From Bacillota bacterium (lineage in GTDB: Bacteria; Bacillota; Clostridia; Clostridiales; Clostridiaceae), in NCBI GenBank assembly GCA_023435985.1, contig JAEZKY010000021.1:1-64000 (forward strand): DNA of 64,000 bases, written 5' to 3'. A program made the position numbers and the translations under genes. The notes under the pieces are model-generated. The model did no database searches and was not told where the DNA came from. It saw only the letters and a program-made list of their open reading frames with translations. The stretch's first letter is position 1. The number at the start of each line of letters is the position of its first letter. This document shows positions 45,213 through 54,214 of the stretch, in pieces.

Positions 45213-46220
45213 ATGGATAATAAAATATTATTAAGTCATGGCAGCGGAGGAAAACAAGCAAATAATTTAATTAATGATTTGTTTTTAAAGTATTTTAATA
45301 ATGAAATAATAAATGAAATGAATGATTCAGCGCAGTTTGCCTTAAATAGCAGTAAAATTGCTTTTACTACTGATTCTTTCGTAGTTAAACCTATGTTTTT
45401 TAATGGTGGAAATATTGGAAAGCTTGCAGTTTGCGGTACAGTAAATGATTTGGCCATGAGTGGAGCTAAGCCTTTGTATTTAACCAGTGCATTTATGATA
45501 GAAGAAGGCTTTGAATTAGAAAAACTAGAGTTTATTGTAAAGTCTATGGCGGAAGCAGCAAAAGAAGCAGGAGTTCAAATTATTGCTGGAGACACTAAAG
45601 TAGTTGAAAAAGGCGGCGTGGATGGAGTATTTATCAATACTTCAGGAATAGGGACAATTTATGAAAATACAAACATTAAAGCAAGTAATGCTAAGGCTGG
45701 CGATGTAGTTATTGTAAATGGAACATTAGGAGATCACGGAATGACTATTATGTGCCAGCGAAGGGGAATAGACATACAAGGAGATTTAAAAAGCGATTGT
45801 GCACCTCTAAATTCTCTTGTAGATTCCATGCTTGAAGTATGTTATGAGATCCATGTGTTAAGAGATGCTACAAGAGGCGGTGTTGCAGCGGTATTAAATG
45901 AAATTGCAGATGCAAGCAAAGTATCTATTGAATTAGATGAAAATTCAATTCCTATAAGTGAAGAAGTGAAAGGAAGCTGTGAGCTTTTAGGTTTAGATCC
46001 TTTATATGTTGCAAATGAAGGCAAGCTGTGTTGCTTTGTTCCAGAAGCATATGCAAGTTATGTGCTTGAAGCAATGAGAAAGCATTCACTTGGTGTTAAT
46101 GCAGCGATTATTGGAAAAGTAGTAGAACAATCATCACAAAAGGTTTATTTAAAAACTATTATAGGTGGAAAAAGAATAGTAGATATGCCTTCAGGAGAGC
46201 AATTGCCTAGAATTTGTTAG
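45213..46220 (+). CDS. hypE: Hydrogenase cyanide-ligand synthesis protein HypE
   Basis: 335 residues. N-terminal LSHGSGGKQ binds ATP; IAGDTKVVE and RDATRGGV are family blocks. The C-terminus LPRIC ends in the cysteine (C335) that receives the carbamoyl group and becomes thiocyanate. RBS GGGGGTG. Confidence 0.95.
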   Translation: MDNKILLSHGSGGKQANNLINDLFLKYFNNEIINEMNDSAQFALNSSKIAFTTDSFVVKPMFFNGGNIGKLAVCGTVNDLAMSGAKPLYLTSAFMIEEGFELEKLEFIVKSMAEAAKEAGVQIIAGDTKVVEKGGVDGVFINTSGIGTIYENTNIKASNAKAGDVVIVNGTLGDHGMTIMCQRRGIDIQGDLKSDCAPLNSLVDSMLEVCYEIHVLRDATRGGVAAVLNEIADASKVSIELDENSIPISEEVKGSCELLGLDPLYVANEGKLCCFVPEAYASYVLEAMRKHSLGVNAAIIGKVVEQSSQKVYLKTIIGGKRIVDMPSGEQLPRIC

Positions 46221-46394
46221 GATATCGATGAACAATATATAAAGTAAGAAGATTTAATAGACAGATAAAGGATTAAGTAATGCATAAAATTAAAAAATCA
46301 AATGTACATCTTGAGATGTAAACTATAATCATGTTTTACAAGAATATGAAAAATTTATTGGAAGGCTAAAAGGAAAAGCTCTGAATTTTTATTG

Positions 46395-48692
46395 ATGGAA
46401 GGTGTTATTATTAAGAGATTATTTTTAAAAGTTGAAGGAATTGTGCAAGGTGTTGGATTTAGACCTTTTGTTTATAAGCAGGCAATTTCACTAGAACTGA
46501 AAGGATGGATTAATAACAATTCAGAAGGAGTATACATCGATATTGAAGGACAAGAAGATAATTTAAACAAATTTATTTATAATCTTAGGTGCAAAAAGCC
46601 TTCCTTAGCGAAGATAGAAAACATAATTGTAAGTGAAAAGGAACTTTTAAATTATGAAAATTTTGAAATAAGAGAAAGCGAAAGTAAAAAAGAGAAAATT
46701 ACTTTGATTTCTCCAGATATAGCTGTTTGTGAAGAATGTCTTAAGGATATTAGCGATCCATCCAATAGAAGATATAAATATCCTTTTACTAATTGTACAA
46801 ATTGCGGTCCAAGATTTTCAATAATAAAAGCTATTCCATATGATAGAGCAAATACAACCATGAAAAAATTTGTTATGTGCAGGGAATGCCAGGAGGAATA
46901 CATAGATCCAGTTAATAGAAGATTTCATGCCCAGCCTAATGTTTGTAAGGAGTGTGGACCTAAGCTTTGGATTGAAGATTCTTATGGAGTGAAGATTAAA
47001 GTTAATGATGTATTGGAATGGACAAGACAAAAGCTTAAAGAAGGTAAAATTTTTGCCATTAAAGGTCTTGGAGGATTTCATTTAGTTTGTGATGCTGAAA
47101 ATGAGGAAGCAGTGAGGCTGTTAAGAACTAGAAAAAAAAGGCCTGACAAAGCCTTTGCAGTTATGATAAAGGATATAGAGGTAGTAAAGAAATATTGTAA
47201 TGTAAATGCAGAAGAAGAGAAAGTGATCACAGATTCAAGAAAGCCCATAGTAATATTAGGGCAGTCCAATAACTATAATTTATCAAAGTACATAGTACCA
47301 AATCAAAAAACTTTAGGTGTAATGCTTCCATATACGCCTTTGCATTATTTATTGTTTGAGGATAGCGTAAAGGTTTTAGTTATGACAAGTGCAAATATTA
47401 ATGGATTACCTTTAGAATATAAAAATGAAGATGCAGTTAATAATTTAACTGAGATTGCAGATTATTTTCTACTACATAATAGAGATATTCATATGCCAAT
47501 AGATGATTCAGTAGTAAGGGTGATGAATGATGAAGTTCATATGATAAGAAGAGCAAGAGGATATGTGCCAGAACCTATAAAAATGAAGAATACAAAAGAG
47601 ATTTTAGCTTGTGGGTCAAATATGAAAAATACTTTTTGTATAGGAAAAGAAAATAATTTATTTTTAAGTCAATATAATGGAGATTTAGAAAATCTGGAGA
47701 CCTTTGAACATTATGAAAATAATATAGAATATTTTAAGAATATATTTAATTTCGTCCCAAGGTATGTAGCTTGTGATATGCACCCAAGCTATGCTTCAAC
47801 ACAATATGCCTATAATTCAGTAATACCCAAAATTGAGGTTCAGCATCATCATGCACATATTGTAAGCTGCTTAGTTGAAAATAACATAAATAAAAAAGTT
47901 ATTGGGATTGCTTTTGATGGAACGGGCTACGGAGCTGATAAAAAAATATGGGGTGGGGAATTTTTAATCTGTGATAATAAAGAATTTACACGATTTGGAT
48001 ATTTAGATTATGTAAAAATGCCAGGCGGTGAAAAAGCTGTTAAGGAACCTTGGAGGATAGCTGTATCATATATATATAAGATGTTTGAGTCAAAGATGTG
48101 GAGTGAATACAACACAGACTCATCAATTGGAGAAATATTAGTTAAATTATATGGTGATAAAGCAGCTAATATTATAGCTGTGCTTGAAGCAGATATTAAC
48201 TGCCCAGAAACTTCAAGTATTGGACGTTTTTTTGATGCGGCAGCAAGTCTAATTGGAGTTAGAGATAATATTACTTATGAAGGGCAGGCAGCCATAGAAC
48301 TTGAAGCCATTGCGATAAATAATAGTTCAAGTATTTATGATTATGATATAGTCAAGGAAGAGTCCTATGTTATAAAAACAGAAAAAATTATTTTAGGTAT
48401 TATAAAAGATAGATTATCAGGTAAACAAGCTTCTACTATGTCAGATAAATTTCATAATACAATAATTAGGTTAGCAAAAGATATGTGCAAACTAATTAGA
48501 AAAGATACAGGTATTAATGAAGTAGCATTAAGCGGAGGAGTATTTCAAAACTGTATTTTGCTTAAAGGTCTAATAAACGAACTAGAAAATGAAAATTTTA
48601 GTGTGTATACAAATAAATTAATACCAACTAATGATAGTGGCGTAGCATTAGGACAAATTGTTATAGCAAATGAAACTTTAAGAAATATATAA
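46395..48692 (+). CDS. hypF: Carbamoyltransferase HypF
   Basis: 765 residues. Order: acylphosphatase domain (VEGIVQGVGFRPFVYKQ), two zinc fingers with paired CxxC motifs (CEEC, CTNC, CREC, CKEC), YrdC-like domain, and Kae1-like domain (HHHAHIVSC, FDGTGYG, LSGGVFQN). It transfers carbamoyl phosphate to HypE. The ATG at 46395 has no good Shine-Dalgarno upstream; GGAAGGTG inside the first codons sits 5 bases before an ATT at 46410, where HypF proteins usually begin (IKRLFLKVEG). An ATT start is possible. Confidence 0.93.
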   Translation: MEGVIIKRLFLKVEGIVQGVGFRPFVYKQAISLELKGWINNNSEGVYIDIEGQEDNLNKFIYNLRCKKPSLAKIENIIVSEKELLNYENFEIRESESKKEKITLISPDIAVCEECLKDISDPSNRRYKYPFTNCTNCGPRFSIIKAIPYDRANTTMKKFVMCRECQEEYIDPVNRRFHAQPNVCKECGPKLWIEDSYGVKIKVNDVLEWTRQKLKEGKIFAIKGLGGFHLVCDAENEEAVRLLRTRKKRPDKAFAVMIKDIEVVKKYCNVNAEEEKVITDSRKPIVILGQSNNYNLSKYIVPNQKTLGVMLPYTPLHYLLFEDSVKVLVMTSANINGLPLEYKNEDAVNNLTEIADYFLLHNRDIHMPIDDSVVRVMNDEVHMIRRARGYVPEPIKMKNTKEILACGSNMKNTFCIGKENNLFLSQYNGDLENLETFEHYENNIEYFKNIFNFVPRYVACDMHPSYASTQYAYNSVIPKIEVQHHHAHIVSCLVENNINKKVIGIAFDGTGYGADKKIWGGEFLICDNKEFTRFGYLDYVKMPGGEKAVKEPWRIAVSYIYKMFESKMWSEYNTDSSIGEILVKLYGDKAANIIAVLEADINCPETSSIGRFFDAAASLIGVRDNITYEGQAAIELEAIAINNSSSIYDYDIVKEESYVIKTEKIILGIIKDRLSGKQASTMSDKFHNTIIRLAKDMCKLIRKDTGINEVALSGGVFQNCILLKGLINELENENFSVYTNKLIPTNDSGVALGQIVIANETLRNI

Positions 48693-48806
48693 TTATAAGG
48701 ATATTAATATACTATGGACAATGCATTATGAGCTAGTATAAGTATAAAGATGAAAAGAGCATGTTAAGAAATAAGTATATTGTATTTATCATAAAAATTG
48801 ATGTTT

Positions 48807-48844
48807 ATTTAGGGATATAATTAGATATGACTATATCCCTAAAT
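48807..48844. terminator. Bidirectional terminator between hypF and the UvrC-like gene
   Basis: ATTTAGGGATATA and TATATCCCTAAAT pair over 13 bp. It overlaps the stop of the convergent gene. Confidence 0.7.
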
Positions 48845-49924
48845 AGATATTAGTTTATCAAGCTCGTTTAATATATTCATGTAACCATCTGGAGTGTTTA
48901 ACCATCTCTCAAGAACTATAAAATATTTACAATTATTAGACTTATTTTTTAAATATGTATAAATTATTTGAGACTCATCTATTTCTTCACGGCCAATTTC
49001 TATTGGATTCTTTAAATTCTCATTATTAAAGCAAAATGAAATATTGTTTTTAATAATGAGTTTTAACTTTTCTAAATTCAAATCATTCATCGAATATTTT
49101 TCACTAAAGAGTATTTTATTGCCGTTAATAAGAAAAAGTTTAATTACGCTATCGTTCAAAGATTCAAGCAAAACAATATTTTTATTTTCCTTTACAAATT
49201 TTATAACTTTCACATTATTAAGTAAATAATTTACTGCCTGTATATAATCTCTGTATTTAGCAGCTGTTTCAAAGTCGAATTTTTCTGAGGCATCAAGCAT
49301 TTTTAGCTCCAGTTCTGTAAGAATACTTTTATCAGTTCCGTTAAATAAATAAATCAATCTTTTTAATATATCAATATACTGTTTTTTTAAAGTATCATTT
49401 AAACACATTCCTATACATAATCCCAAGGAATAATTAATACAGGATGAAGTTTTTTGTAAATTATTATTGCAGATTATTTTAAAGTATTCTCTTATGTTTT
49501 GAATAGCCGTTCTTAACGTATTTTTATTGGTATATGGTCCGAAATAAATACATTCATCGCTACTTTTATGTTCATTGCATATCAATATATCAGGATTTTT
49601 TTCGTTAAGGTTTATTCTTATGTAGCAATAAGATTTAGGGCTTTTCATTTGTTTGTTATATGCAGGTTTTATTTTTTTTATTAACTCACATTCAAGTAAA
49701 AATGCTTCAAATTCTGTATCAGTAATTATATATTCAAAGTCCTTAAGATTTTGAACTAGTTTTATAACCTTTGGAGAGTGAGATTTTGAATTTTGAAAGT
49801 ATGAACTAACTCTGTTTTTTAAGTTTTTAGATTTCCCAACATAAATGACATTTTTCAGAGAATCTTTCATGAGATATACACCAGGGCAGGAAGGTAATAT
49901 TTTAATTTTTTCTTTTATGTCCAC
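48839..49924 (-). CDS. Short UvrC-like GIY-YIG nuclease
   Basis: 361 residues versus about 600 for UvrC. Present: GIY-YIG domain (about 12-90; GVYLMKD... IYVGKSKNLKNRV), the Cys-containing middle (SCINYSLGLCIGMC) and a UVR motif (about 205-230; EKFDFETAAKYRDYI) that can bind UvrB. Absent: the C-terminal RNase H-like nuclease and helix-hairpin-helix domains. It may make only a 3' incision, as Cho does. The reading frame is intact, so it is a real short form rather than a decayed copy. Full-length uvrC must be elsewhere if present. Confidence 0.82.
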   Translation of the reverse strand: MDIKEKIKILPSCPGVYLMKDSLKNVIYVGKSKNLKNRVSSYFQNSKSHSPKVIKLVQNLKDFEYIITDTEFEAFLLECELIKKIKPAYNKQMKSPKSYCYIRINLNEKNPDILICNEHKSSDECIYFGPYTNKNTLRTAIQNIREYFKIICNNNLQKTSSCINYSLGLCIGMCLNDTLKKQYIDILKRLIYLFNGTDKSILTELELKMLDASEKFDFETAAKYRDYIQAVNYLLNNVKVIKFVKENKNIVLLESLNDSVIKLFLINGNKILFSEKYSMNDLNLEKLKLIIKNNISFCFNNENLKNPIEIGREEIDESQIIYTYLKNKSNNCKYFIVLERWLNTPDGYMNILNELDKLISI

Positions 49925-50139
49925 GTAATCTCCTCCATAAGATGATTAATTATTTTACTATTATGATTCTATCATGATATGTGAATAATTAATAATTTTA
50001 TGATATATGGATTTTTAGCAATTAAGTTTTGAACTGCAAATATGACTTTTTGTTTTACAAAGTGGAATCTTGTTTTTTAATTAACCGTACCAATTAATCA
50101 TTATCCCTATACTTTATATGAAGTCATGGACAAGCACCA

Positions 50140-50154
50140 TTGTCATGATGACAA
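50140..50154 (+). promoter_or_regulatory. Palindrome TTGTCATGATGACAA, candidate operator
   Basis: Perfect 7-bp arms around a central G, ending 6 bases before the -35 box of the small membrane protein/HTH operon. Likely target of the HTH protein at 50549, by position. Confidence 0.45.
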
Positions 50155-50160
50155 GTAAAC

Positions 50161-50188
50161 TTGACAACATGTAAAATTAAGGTATAAT
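50161..50188 (+). promoter_or_regulatory. Sigma-A promoter
   Basis: Consensus TTGACA, 16 bases, consensus TATAAT. Transcription starts about 20 bases before the RBS of the gene at 50217. Confidence 0.88.
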
Positions 50189-50216
50189 AATCATTAATAG
50201 GAATGGAGTTGATTTT

Positions 50217-50537
50217 ATGAATAAAGAGGATATATTGGAAAGAAACAAGAAAAGTAATATAGATAATGAGGATGAAATGGAACAATATATTAATGGAAAA
50301 GCGGGATTAAGTGCAAAATTTATCTTTAGCTTAATAATTTTAGCTTTAGCAATCTTTAAATGTTATAAGCATCTTCCAACAGGGGATATATGGACAATTT
50401 TTATGGCTTATGTTGCAACTGAATCATTTTACAAATATTATTATTTGAGATATAAAAAACTATTGATATTAGGAAGTTTTTTTAGTATTAGCGGTATGTT
50501 TTTTTTATTTCAATTTCTTACTATAACTTGTAAATAG
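50217..50537 (+). CDS. Small membrane protein (DUF6442-like)
   Basis: 106 residues: an acidic hydrophilic N-terminus (about 1-30), then three predicted membrane helices (about 33-50, 58-72, 82-104). It resembles small membrane proteins commonly paired with short HTH regulators in clostridia; no activity is known to me. Followed after 11 bases by the HTH gene. Confidence 0.65.
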   Translation: MNKEDILERNKKSNIDNEDEMEQYINGKAGLSAKFIFSLIILALAIFKCYKHLPTGDIWTIFMAYVATESFYKYYYLRYKKLLILGSFFSISGMFFLFQFLTITCK

Positions 50538-50548
50538 AAAGGGCATTT

Positions 50549-50758
50549 ATGGAGGAAAAATTAATTTTACAGAATCGATTAAAGGTAGCTAGAGCAGAAA
50601 AAAATTTATCTCAAGGAGATTTAGCAGAAATGGTTAACGTATCTAGACAGACAATAAGTTCTATAGAGACAGGACAATTTTGTCCAAGTGCAAAATTGGC
50701 ATTATTAATATGTATAGCATTAGATAAAAAATTCGAAGAGATGTTTTATTTTGAATAA
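50549..50758 (+). CDS. Short XRE-family HTH regulator
   Basis: 69 residues, almost entirely one HTH domain (LKVARAEKNLSQGDLAEMVN, VSRQTISSIETGQFCPS). Proteins of this length pair with small membrane proteins and probably autoregulate. RBS AAGGGC precedes ATG. Likely binds the palindrome at 50140. Confidence 0.88.
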   Translation: MEEKLILQNRLKVARAEKNLSQGDLAEMVNVSRQTISSIETGQFCPSAKLALLICIALDKKFEEMFYFE

Positions 50759-50797
50759 AAATTATTCAAGTAATGGTTAATATGGAGGTATTAAGAG

Positions 50798-51394
50798 ATG
50801 ATTAGAAACGATAATAAAGTATTGAATTCAAAAAAAATTACAATTAATAATTCAAGAAAAAATACAAAAGTGCGAATAGTTAAAAAAAATAATATGAATT
50901 TCTTTAAAGAATGGATTATACCAGTAGTATCAGCAATAGCAGTAGCTCTATTAGTAAATAAGTTCTTATTTTTTAATGTATATGTACCAACCCCTTCAAT
51001 GGTGCCAACTATAAATATTAATGATAAATTTATTGTAACTAAAGTATACAATAAAGAAAATCTTAAGGTTGGTGATATCATAGTCTTTCATTCTAATGAA
51101 TTTAATGAGAGATTAGTAAAGAGATTAATAGGACTTCCAGGAGATAAAATAGATATAAAAGAAGGAGTCGTATTTAGAAATGGGGAAAAACTTAATGAAG
51201 ATTATGTAAAGAATAAAGATGCATTTAATGGAACATATGAAGTGCCACAAGGAAAGTATTTTTTCTTGGGAGATAATCGGCCAGATTCTGCTGATTCAAG
51301 ACTTTGGAAGAATCCTTATGTGGATGCAGCAGATATTGAAGGAAAAGTTCAATTTAGATATTATCCACTAAAGGATTTTGGAACCGTAAAGTAA
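50798..51394 (+). CDS. Signal peptidase I
   Basis: 198 residues. One N-terminal membrane helix (about 39-60) after a basic 35-residue lead. Catalytic Ser is S67 (PTPSMVPT) and Lys is K108 (LVKRLIGLPGD); box E is GDNRPDSADSR. It removes Sec or Tat signal peptides at the outer membrane face. RBS ATGGAGG. It follows the HTH gene by 39 bases. Paralogues are common, so a dedicated client cannot be named. Confidence 0.94.
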   Translation: MIRNDNKVLNSKKITINNSRKNTKVRIVKKNNMNFFKEWIIPVVSAIAVALLVNKFLFFNVYVPTPSMVPTININDKFIVTKVYNKENLKVGDIIVFHSNEFNERLVKRLIGLPGDKIDIKEGVVFRNGEKLNEDYVKNKDAFNGTYEVPQGKYFFLGDNRPDSADSRLWKNPYVDAADIEGKVQFRYYPLKDFGTVK

Positions 51395-51408
51395 AATTAA
51401 TAAAATAT

Positions 51409-51537
51409 GTGACTTTAGATATAAAAGCAACTATAAAAATAAGTAATATCATTTTGGCATTTTGGGGTGCAGTAACTATTTGGAATTTAACAAATTTATT
51501 TATAATAAGAAATAGAAAAGAAAAAACATTAGATTAG
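51409..51537 (+). CDS. Possible 42-residue membrane peptide
   Basis: GTG start after the signal peptidase gene; translation has one hydrophobic helix (ISNIILAFWGAVTIWNLTNL) and a basic tail (RNRKEK). No clear ribosome binding site, so it may not be expressed. The rest of the gap to 51648 shows nothing recognisable. Confidence 0.25.
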   Translation: MTLDIKATIKISNIILAFWGAVTIWNLTNLFIIRNRKEKTLD

Positions 51538-51648
51538 AATGGTTAAACAGCGAAGCCTCTTACAATGTAACCATGGGAGTTTATTTTAGAGATTAAAGTG
51601 CAAATTGTAATTTATAAGTATCTATACCACATATCACGTAAAAAGTAC

Positions 51649-51702
51649 TTAGGCACATGAAAAATAGACAAGCTTACTTATCTGCTTTTTCATGTGCCTA
51701 AA
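51649..51702. repeat. Palindromic repeat, family TTAGGCACA, copy C (minimal hairpin)
   Basis: TAGGCACATGAAAAA and TTTTTCATGTGCCTA are exact complements flanking 21 bases. It equals the joined ends of copies A and B with the middle lost. It lies downstream of argF on the opposite strand and could act as its terminator. Confidence 0.75.
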
Positions 51703-51759
51703 ATTTTGATTACTTGTGTTTTAACACGTATATATAATTACTCTAAAGGTCTAATAAAT

Positions 51760-52680
51760 TTATTTCATTAATTTAACAAGTATAGCTTTTTGAGCATGTA
51801 ATCTATTTTCAGATTCATCAAAAATTGAATCAGCATGTTCTTCTAAAACTTCAGCAGTGATTTCTTCACCTCTATGGGCTGGAAGGCAATGAAGTACCAT
51901 TACGTTTTTATCAGCAGCTTCTAATAATTCTTTATTAATTTGAAAATCCTTAAAAGCCTTAGTTCTTTCAGCAATTTCTTTTTCATGTCCCATGCTTGCC
52001 CAGACGTCTGTAATTAATACATCAGCATCTTTAGCAGCCTCATATGGAGAAGTGGTTACTTTGAAGTTTACTCCCTCAATTTTAGAAATTTCATTTGCTC
52101 TATTTAAATATTTATCAGATGCCATATATTCTTTTGGAGAAGCAATTGCAAAATTCATTCCAACCTTTAAGCAGCCAATCATTAAAGAATTTGCCATGTT
52201 GTTTCCATCCCCTATAAAAGCGACCTTTAGTCCTTCTAGGATATTTTTATTTTCTCTTATTGTCATTAGGTCTGCTAATACCTGACATGGATGTTCATCA
52301 TCTGTCAAGCCATTTATAACAGGAATTGATGCATATTTAGCAAGTTTTTCAGCTTCTTCTTGAGAAAAAGTTCTAATCATTATGCCTTGTATGAATCTTG
52401 AAAGAGATCTTGCAGTATCTTCAATTGGTTCACCACGTCCAATTTGAAGATCTTTATCAGTCAAGAATAACGAATTACCACCTAGTTGATACATGCCAGT
52501 TTCGAAAGAAACTCTAGTCCTAGTAGATGATTTTTCAAATATCATTCCTAAACTCTTACCTTTTAAGTGATGATGCTCAATACCATGTTTTTGTTCATAT
52601 TTTAGTTGATCCGCTAAGTTCAATATATCTAAGATTTCTTCTTTAGAAAGATCATCCATCTTTAATAAATCTTTTTTCAT
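51760..52680 (-). CDS. argF: Ornithine carbamoyltransferase
   Basis: 306 residues. SSTRTRVSFE binds carbamoyl phosphate, HPCQVLAD and HCLPAHRGEE bind ornithine and complete the site. Makes citrulline from ornithine. The ATG at 52680 has GGAGG 8 bases upstream. Last gene of the arg cluster; a 129-base gap separates it from argD. Confidence 0.96.
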   Translation of the reverse strand: MKKDLLKMDDLSKEEILDILNLADQLKYEQKHGIEHHHLKGKSLGMIFEKSSTRTRVSFETGMYQLGGNSLFLTDKDLQIGRGEPIEDTARSLSRFIQGIMIRTFSQEEAEKLAKYASIPVINGLTDDEHPCQVLADLMTIRENKNILEGLKVAFIGDGNNMANSLMIGCLKVGMNFAIASPKEYMASDKYLNRANEISKIEGVNFKVTTSPYEAAKDADVLITDVWASMGHEKEIAERTKAFKDFQINKELLEAADKNVMVLHCLPAHRGEEITAEVLEEHADSIFDESENRLHAQKAILVKLMK

Positions 52681-52713
52681 AATAAATGCCTCCAAGCTAA
52701 TGTACAATAGACA

Positions 52714-52788
52714 ATTAACAATGTAGAATTAGGGAAGAAATCCTAAAGAAACTTATTAAATATAAGAAATCCAATTCTAATTGTTAAT
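52714..52788. repeat. AT-rich inverted repeat between argF and argD
   Basis: ATTAACAAT (52714) and ATTGTTAAT (52780) pair, with related AGAATTAG/CTAATTC words around them. Resembles short simple repeats of the ACAATTAACAATT kind common in clostridial gaps. Confidence 0.4.
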
Positions 52789-52809
52789 TTCTAATTCCTA
52801 AATTATTAA

Positions 52810-53994
52810 TTATTCTTTTATATTGGATAAAACTTCAAGAATAATATCTATACCAGCCTTTAATTCTTTTTTAGTTATAACAAGTGGTGGAAGAAGTCTT
52901 ACTGCATCTTTTCCAGCTGTTAATACTAATAAACCTTTTTTCATGGCTTCTTTTTGAACTAGAGCTGGATCACATTTTACTTTTATTCCAATCATTAAGC
53001 CTATCCCACGGACATCTTCTACTTGAGGATTTTTAGCTTCTTCAATAAGCTCTTTTACATAAGCACCTCTTTTGGTTATTTTCTCAAGATATTTTTCATT
53101 GCAAATCTCATCAAGAACCACTAAAGCACCAGCGCATACAACAGGATTTGCTCCAAAAGTTGAGCCATGATCGCCAGGTTTGAATACATCTGCTACTTTA
53201 GATGAACAAAGTATACCCCCAATAGGAAGCCCTGGACCAAGACCTTTAGCTACAGAAACTATATCAGCTTCTACATCGAAGTTGTTATAACCAAACATTT
53301 TTCCAGTTCTGCCTATACCGCATTGAACTTCGTCAAATATTACAAGCACATCTTTTTCATTACAGATTTTAACTACTTCCTGAACAAATTCTTTATCAAG
53401 AGGAATAACTCCGCCTTCTCCTTGAATTGCTTCAAGCATTATAGCACAGACATCATTTGAAAGTTTTTCTTTAAAATCCTCTAAGTCATTTGCTTTTACA
53501 TAATCAAAACCTTCAGTGAAAGGGTAAAAATACTTATGAAATTTTTCTTGGCCAGTTGCTTTTAGTGTAGTTACTGTTCTACCATGGAAAGAATTTATTA
53601 GAGTAAGAATTTTATTTCTTCCGTTGCCATATTTATCATAACTATATTTTCTAGCCAATTTAATTGAGCCTTCATTAGCTTCTGCACCAGAGTTAGCAAA
53701 AAATACTTTACTCATATTTGCTTTTTCAGTTAATTCTTTAGCAAGCTTTAAGCTTGATTCAGTATAAAATATGTTCGAGGCATGAGCAAGGGTCTTTATC
53801 TGTTTACTTGTAGCCTTAACCCATGCTTCATGCCCATATCCTAAACTGCTAACACCAATACCACTCGTAAAATCTAAATATTTGTTTTCATCCTGGTCAT
53901 AAAGATATACGCCTTCACCATGAGTAATTGTAAGACCTAAACGACCATAACTGTTTACAACGTGCTCTTTTGCTTCATCATAATTATATGACAT
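52810..53994 (-). CDS. argD: Acetylornithine aminotransferase
   Basis: 394 residues, class III PLP aminotransferase. FFANSGAEANEGSIKLARKY binds PLP phosphate, VIFDEVQCGIGRTG holds the PLP-contacting Asp, SVAKGLGPGLPIGG the Schiff-base Lys, and HGSTFGANPV the second phosphate loop. Converts acetylglutamate semialdehyde to acetylornithine. RBS GGGGTGA. Confidence 0.95.
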   Translation of the reverse strand: MSYNYDEAKEHVVNSYGRLGLTITHGEGVYLYDQDENKYLDFTSGIGVSSLGYGHEAWVKATSKQIKTLAHASNIFYTESSLKLAKELTEKANMSKVFFANSGAEANEGSIKLARKYSYDKYGNGRNKILTLINSFHGRTVTTLKATGQEKFHKYFYPFTEGFDYVKANDLEDFKEKLSNDVCAIMLEAIQGEGGVIPLDKEFVQEVVKICNEKDVLVIFDEVQCGIGRTGKMFGYNNFDVEADIVSVAKGLGPGLPIGGILCSSKVADVFKPGDHGSTFGANPVVCAGALVVLDEICNEKYLEKITKRGAYVKELIEEAKNPQVEDVRGIGLMIGIKVKCDPALVQKEAMKKGLLVLTAGKDAVRLLPPLVITKKELKAGIDIILEVLSNIKE

Positions 53995-54013
53995 AAAATC
54001 ACCCCTTTTTTAG

Positions 54014-54208
54014 TTTACAGTTAACGATTTACAGCTAACTGTCTTTGCTAGAAACTTCTTCAGAATTTCTGGAAATTATATTAGGTTATATTTTCGTTAC
54101 ATCTTAATTTAACAAGTATTTAAAGTTGACAATTTGCATAAAGAGTCTTAAGGAAATTCAAAAAATGTATTTAAGAAATTCCGAAAGAATTTCGGCCTTA
54201 ACTGTAAA
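54014..54208. repeat. Inverted repeat region between argD and argB
   Basis: TTTACAGTTAA (54014-54024) and TTAACTGTAAA (54198-54208) are exact inverted copies about 175 bases apart; CCGAAA/TTTCGG forms a small hairpin at 54181-54195. A related ACAGTTAACAGTTA word lies before argC at about 57391. Confidence 0.45.
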
Positions 54209-54214
54209 ATAAAT

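Noticed and set aside
48839..49924. UvrC-like gene as a pseudogene
   Set aside because: Frame is intact, domains end cleanly after the UVR region, and a terminator follows the stop; no remnants of the missing domains lie downstream.
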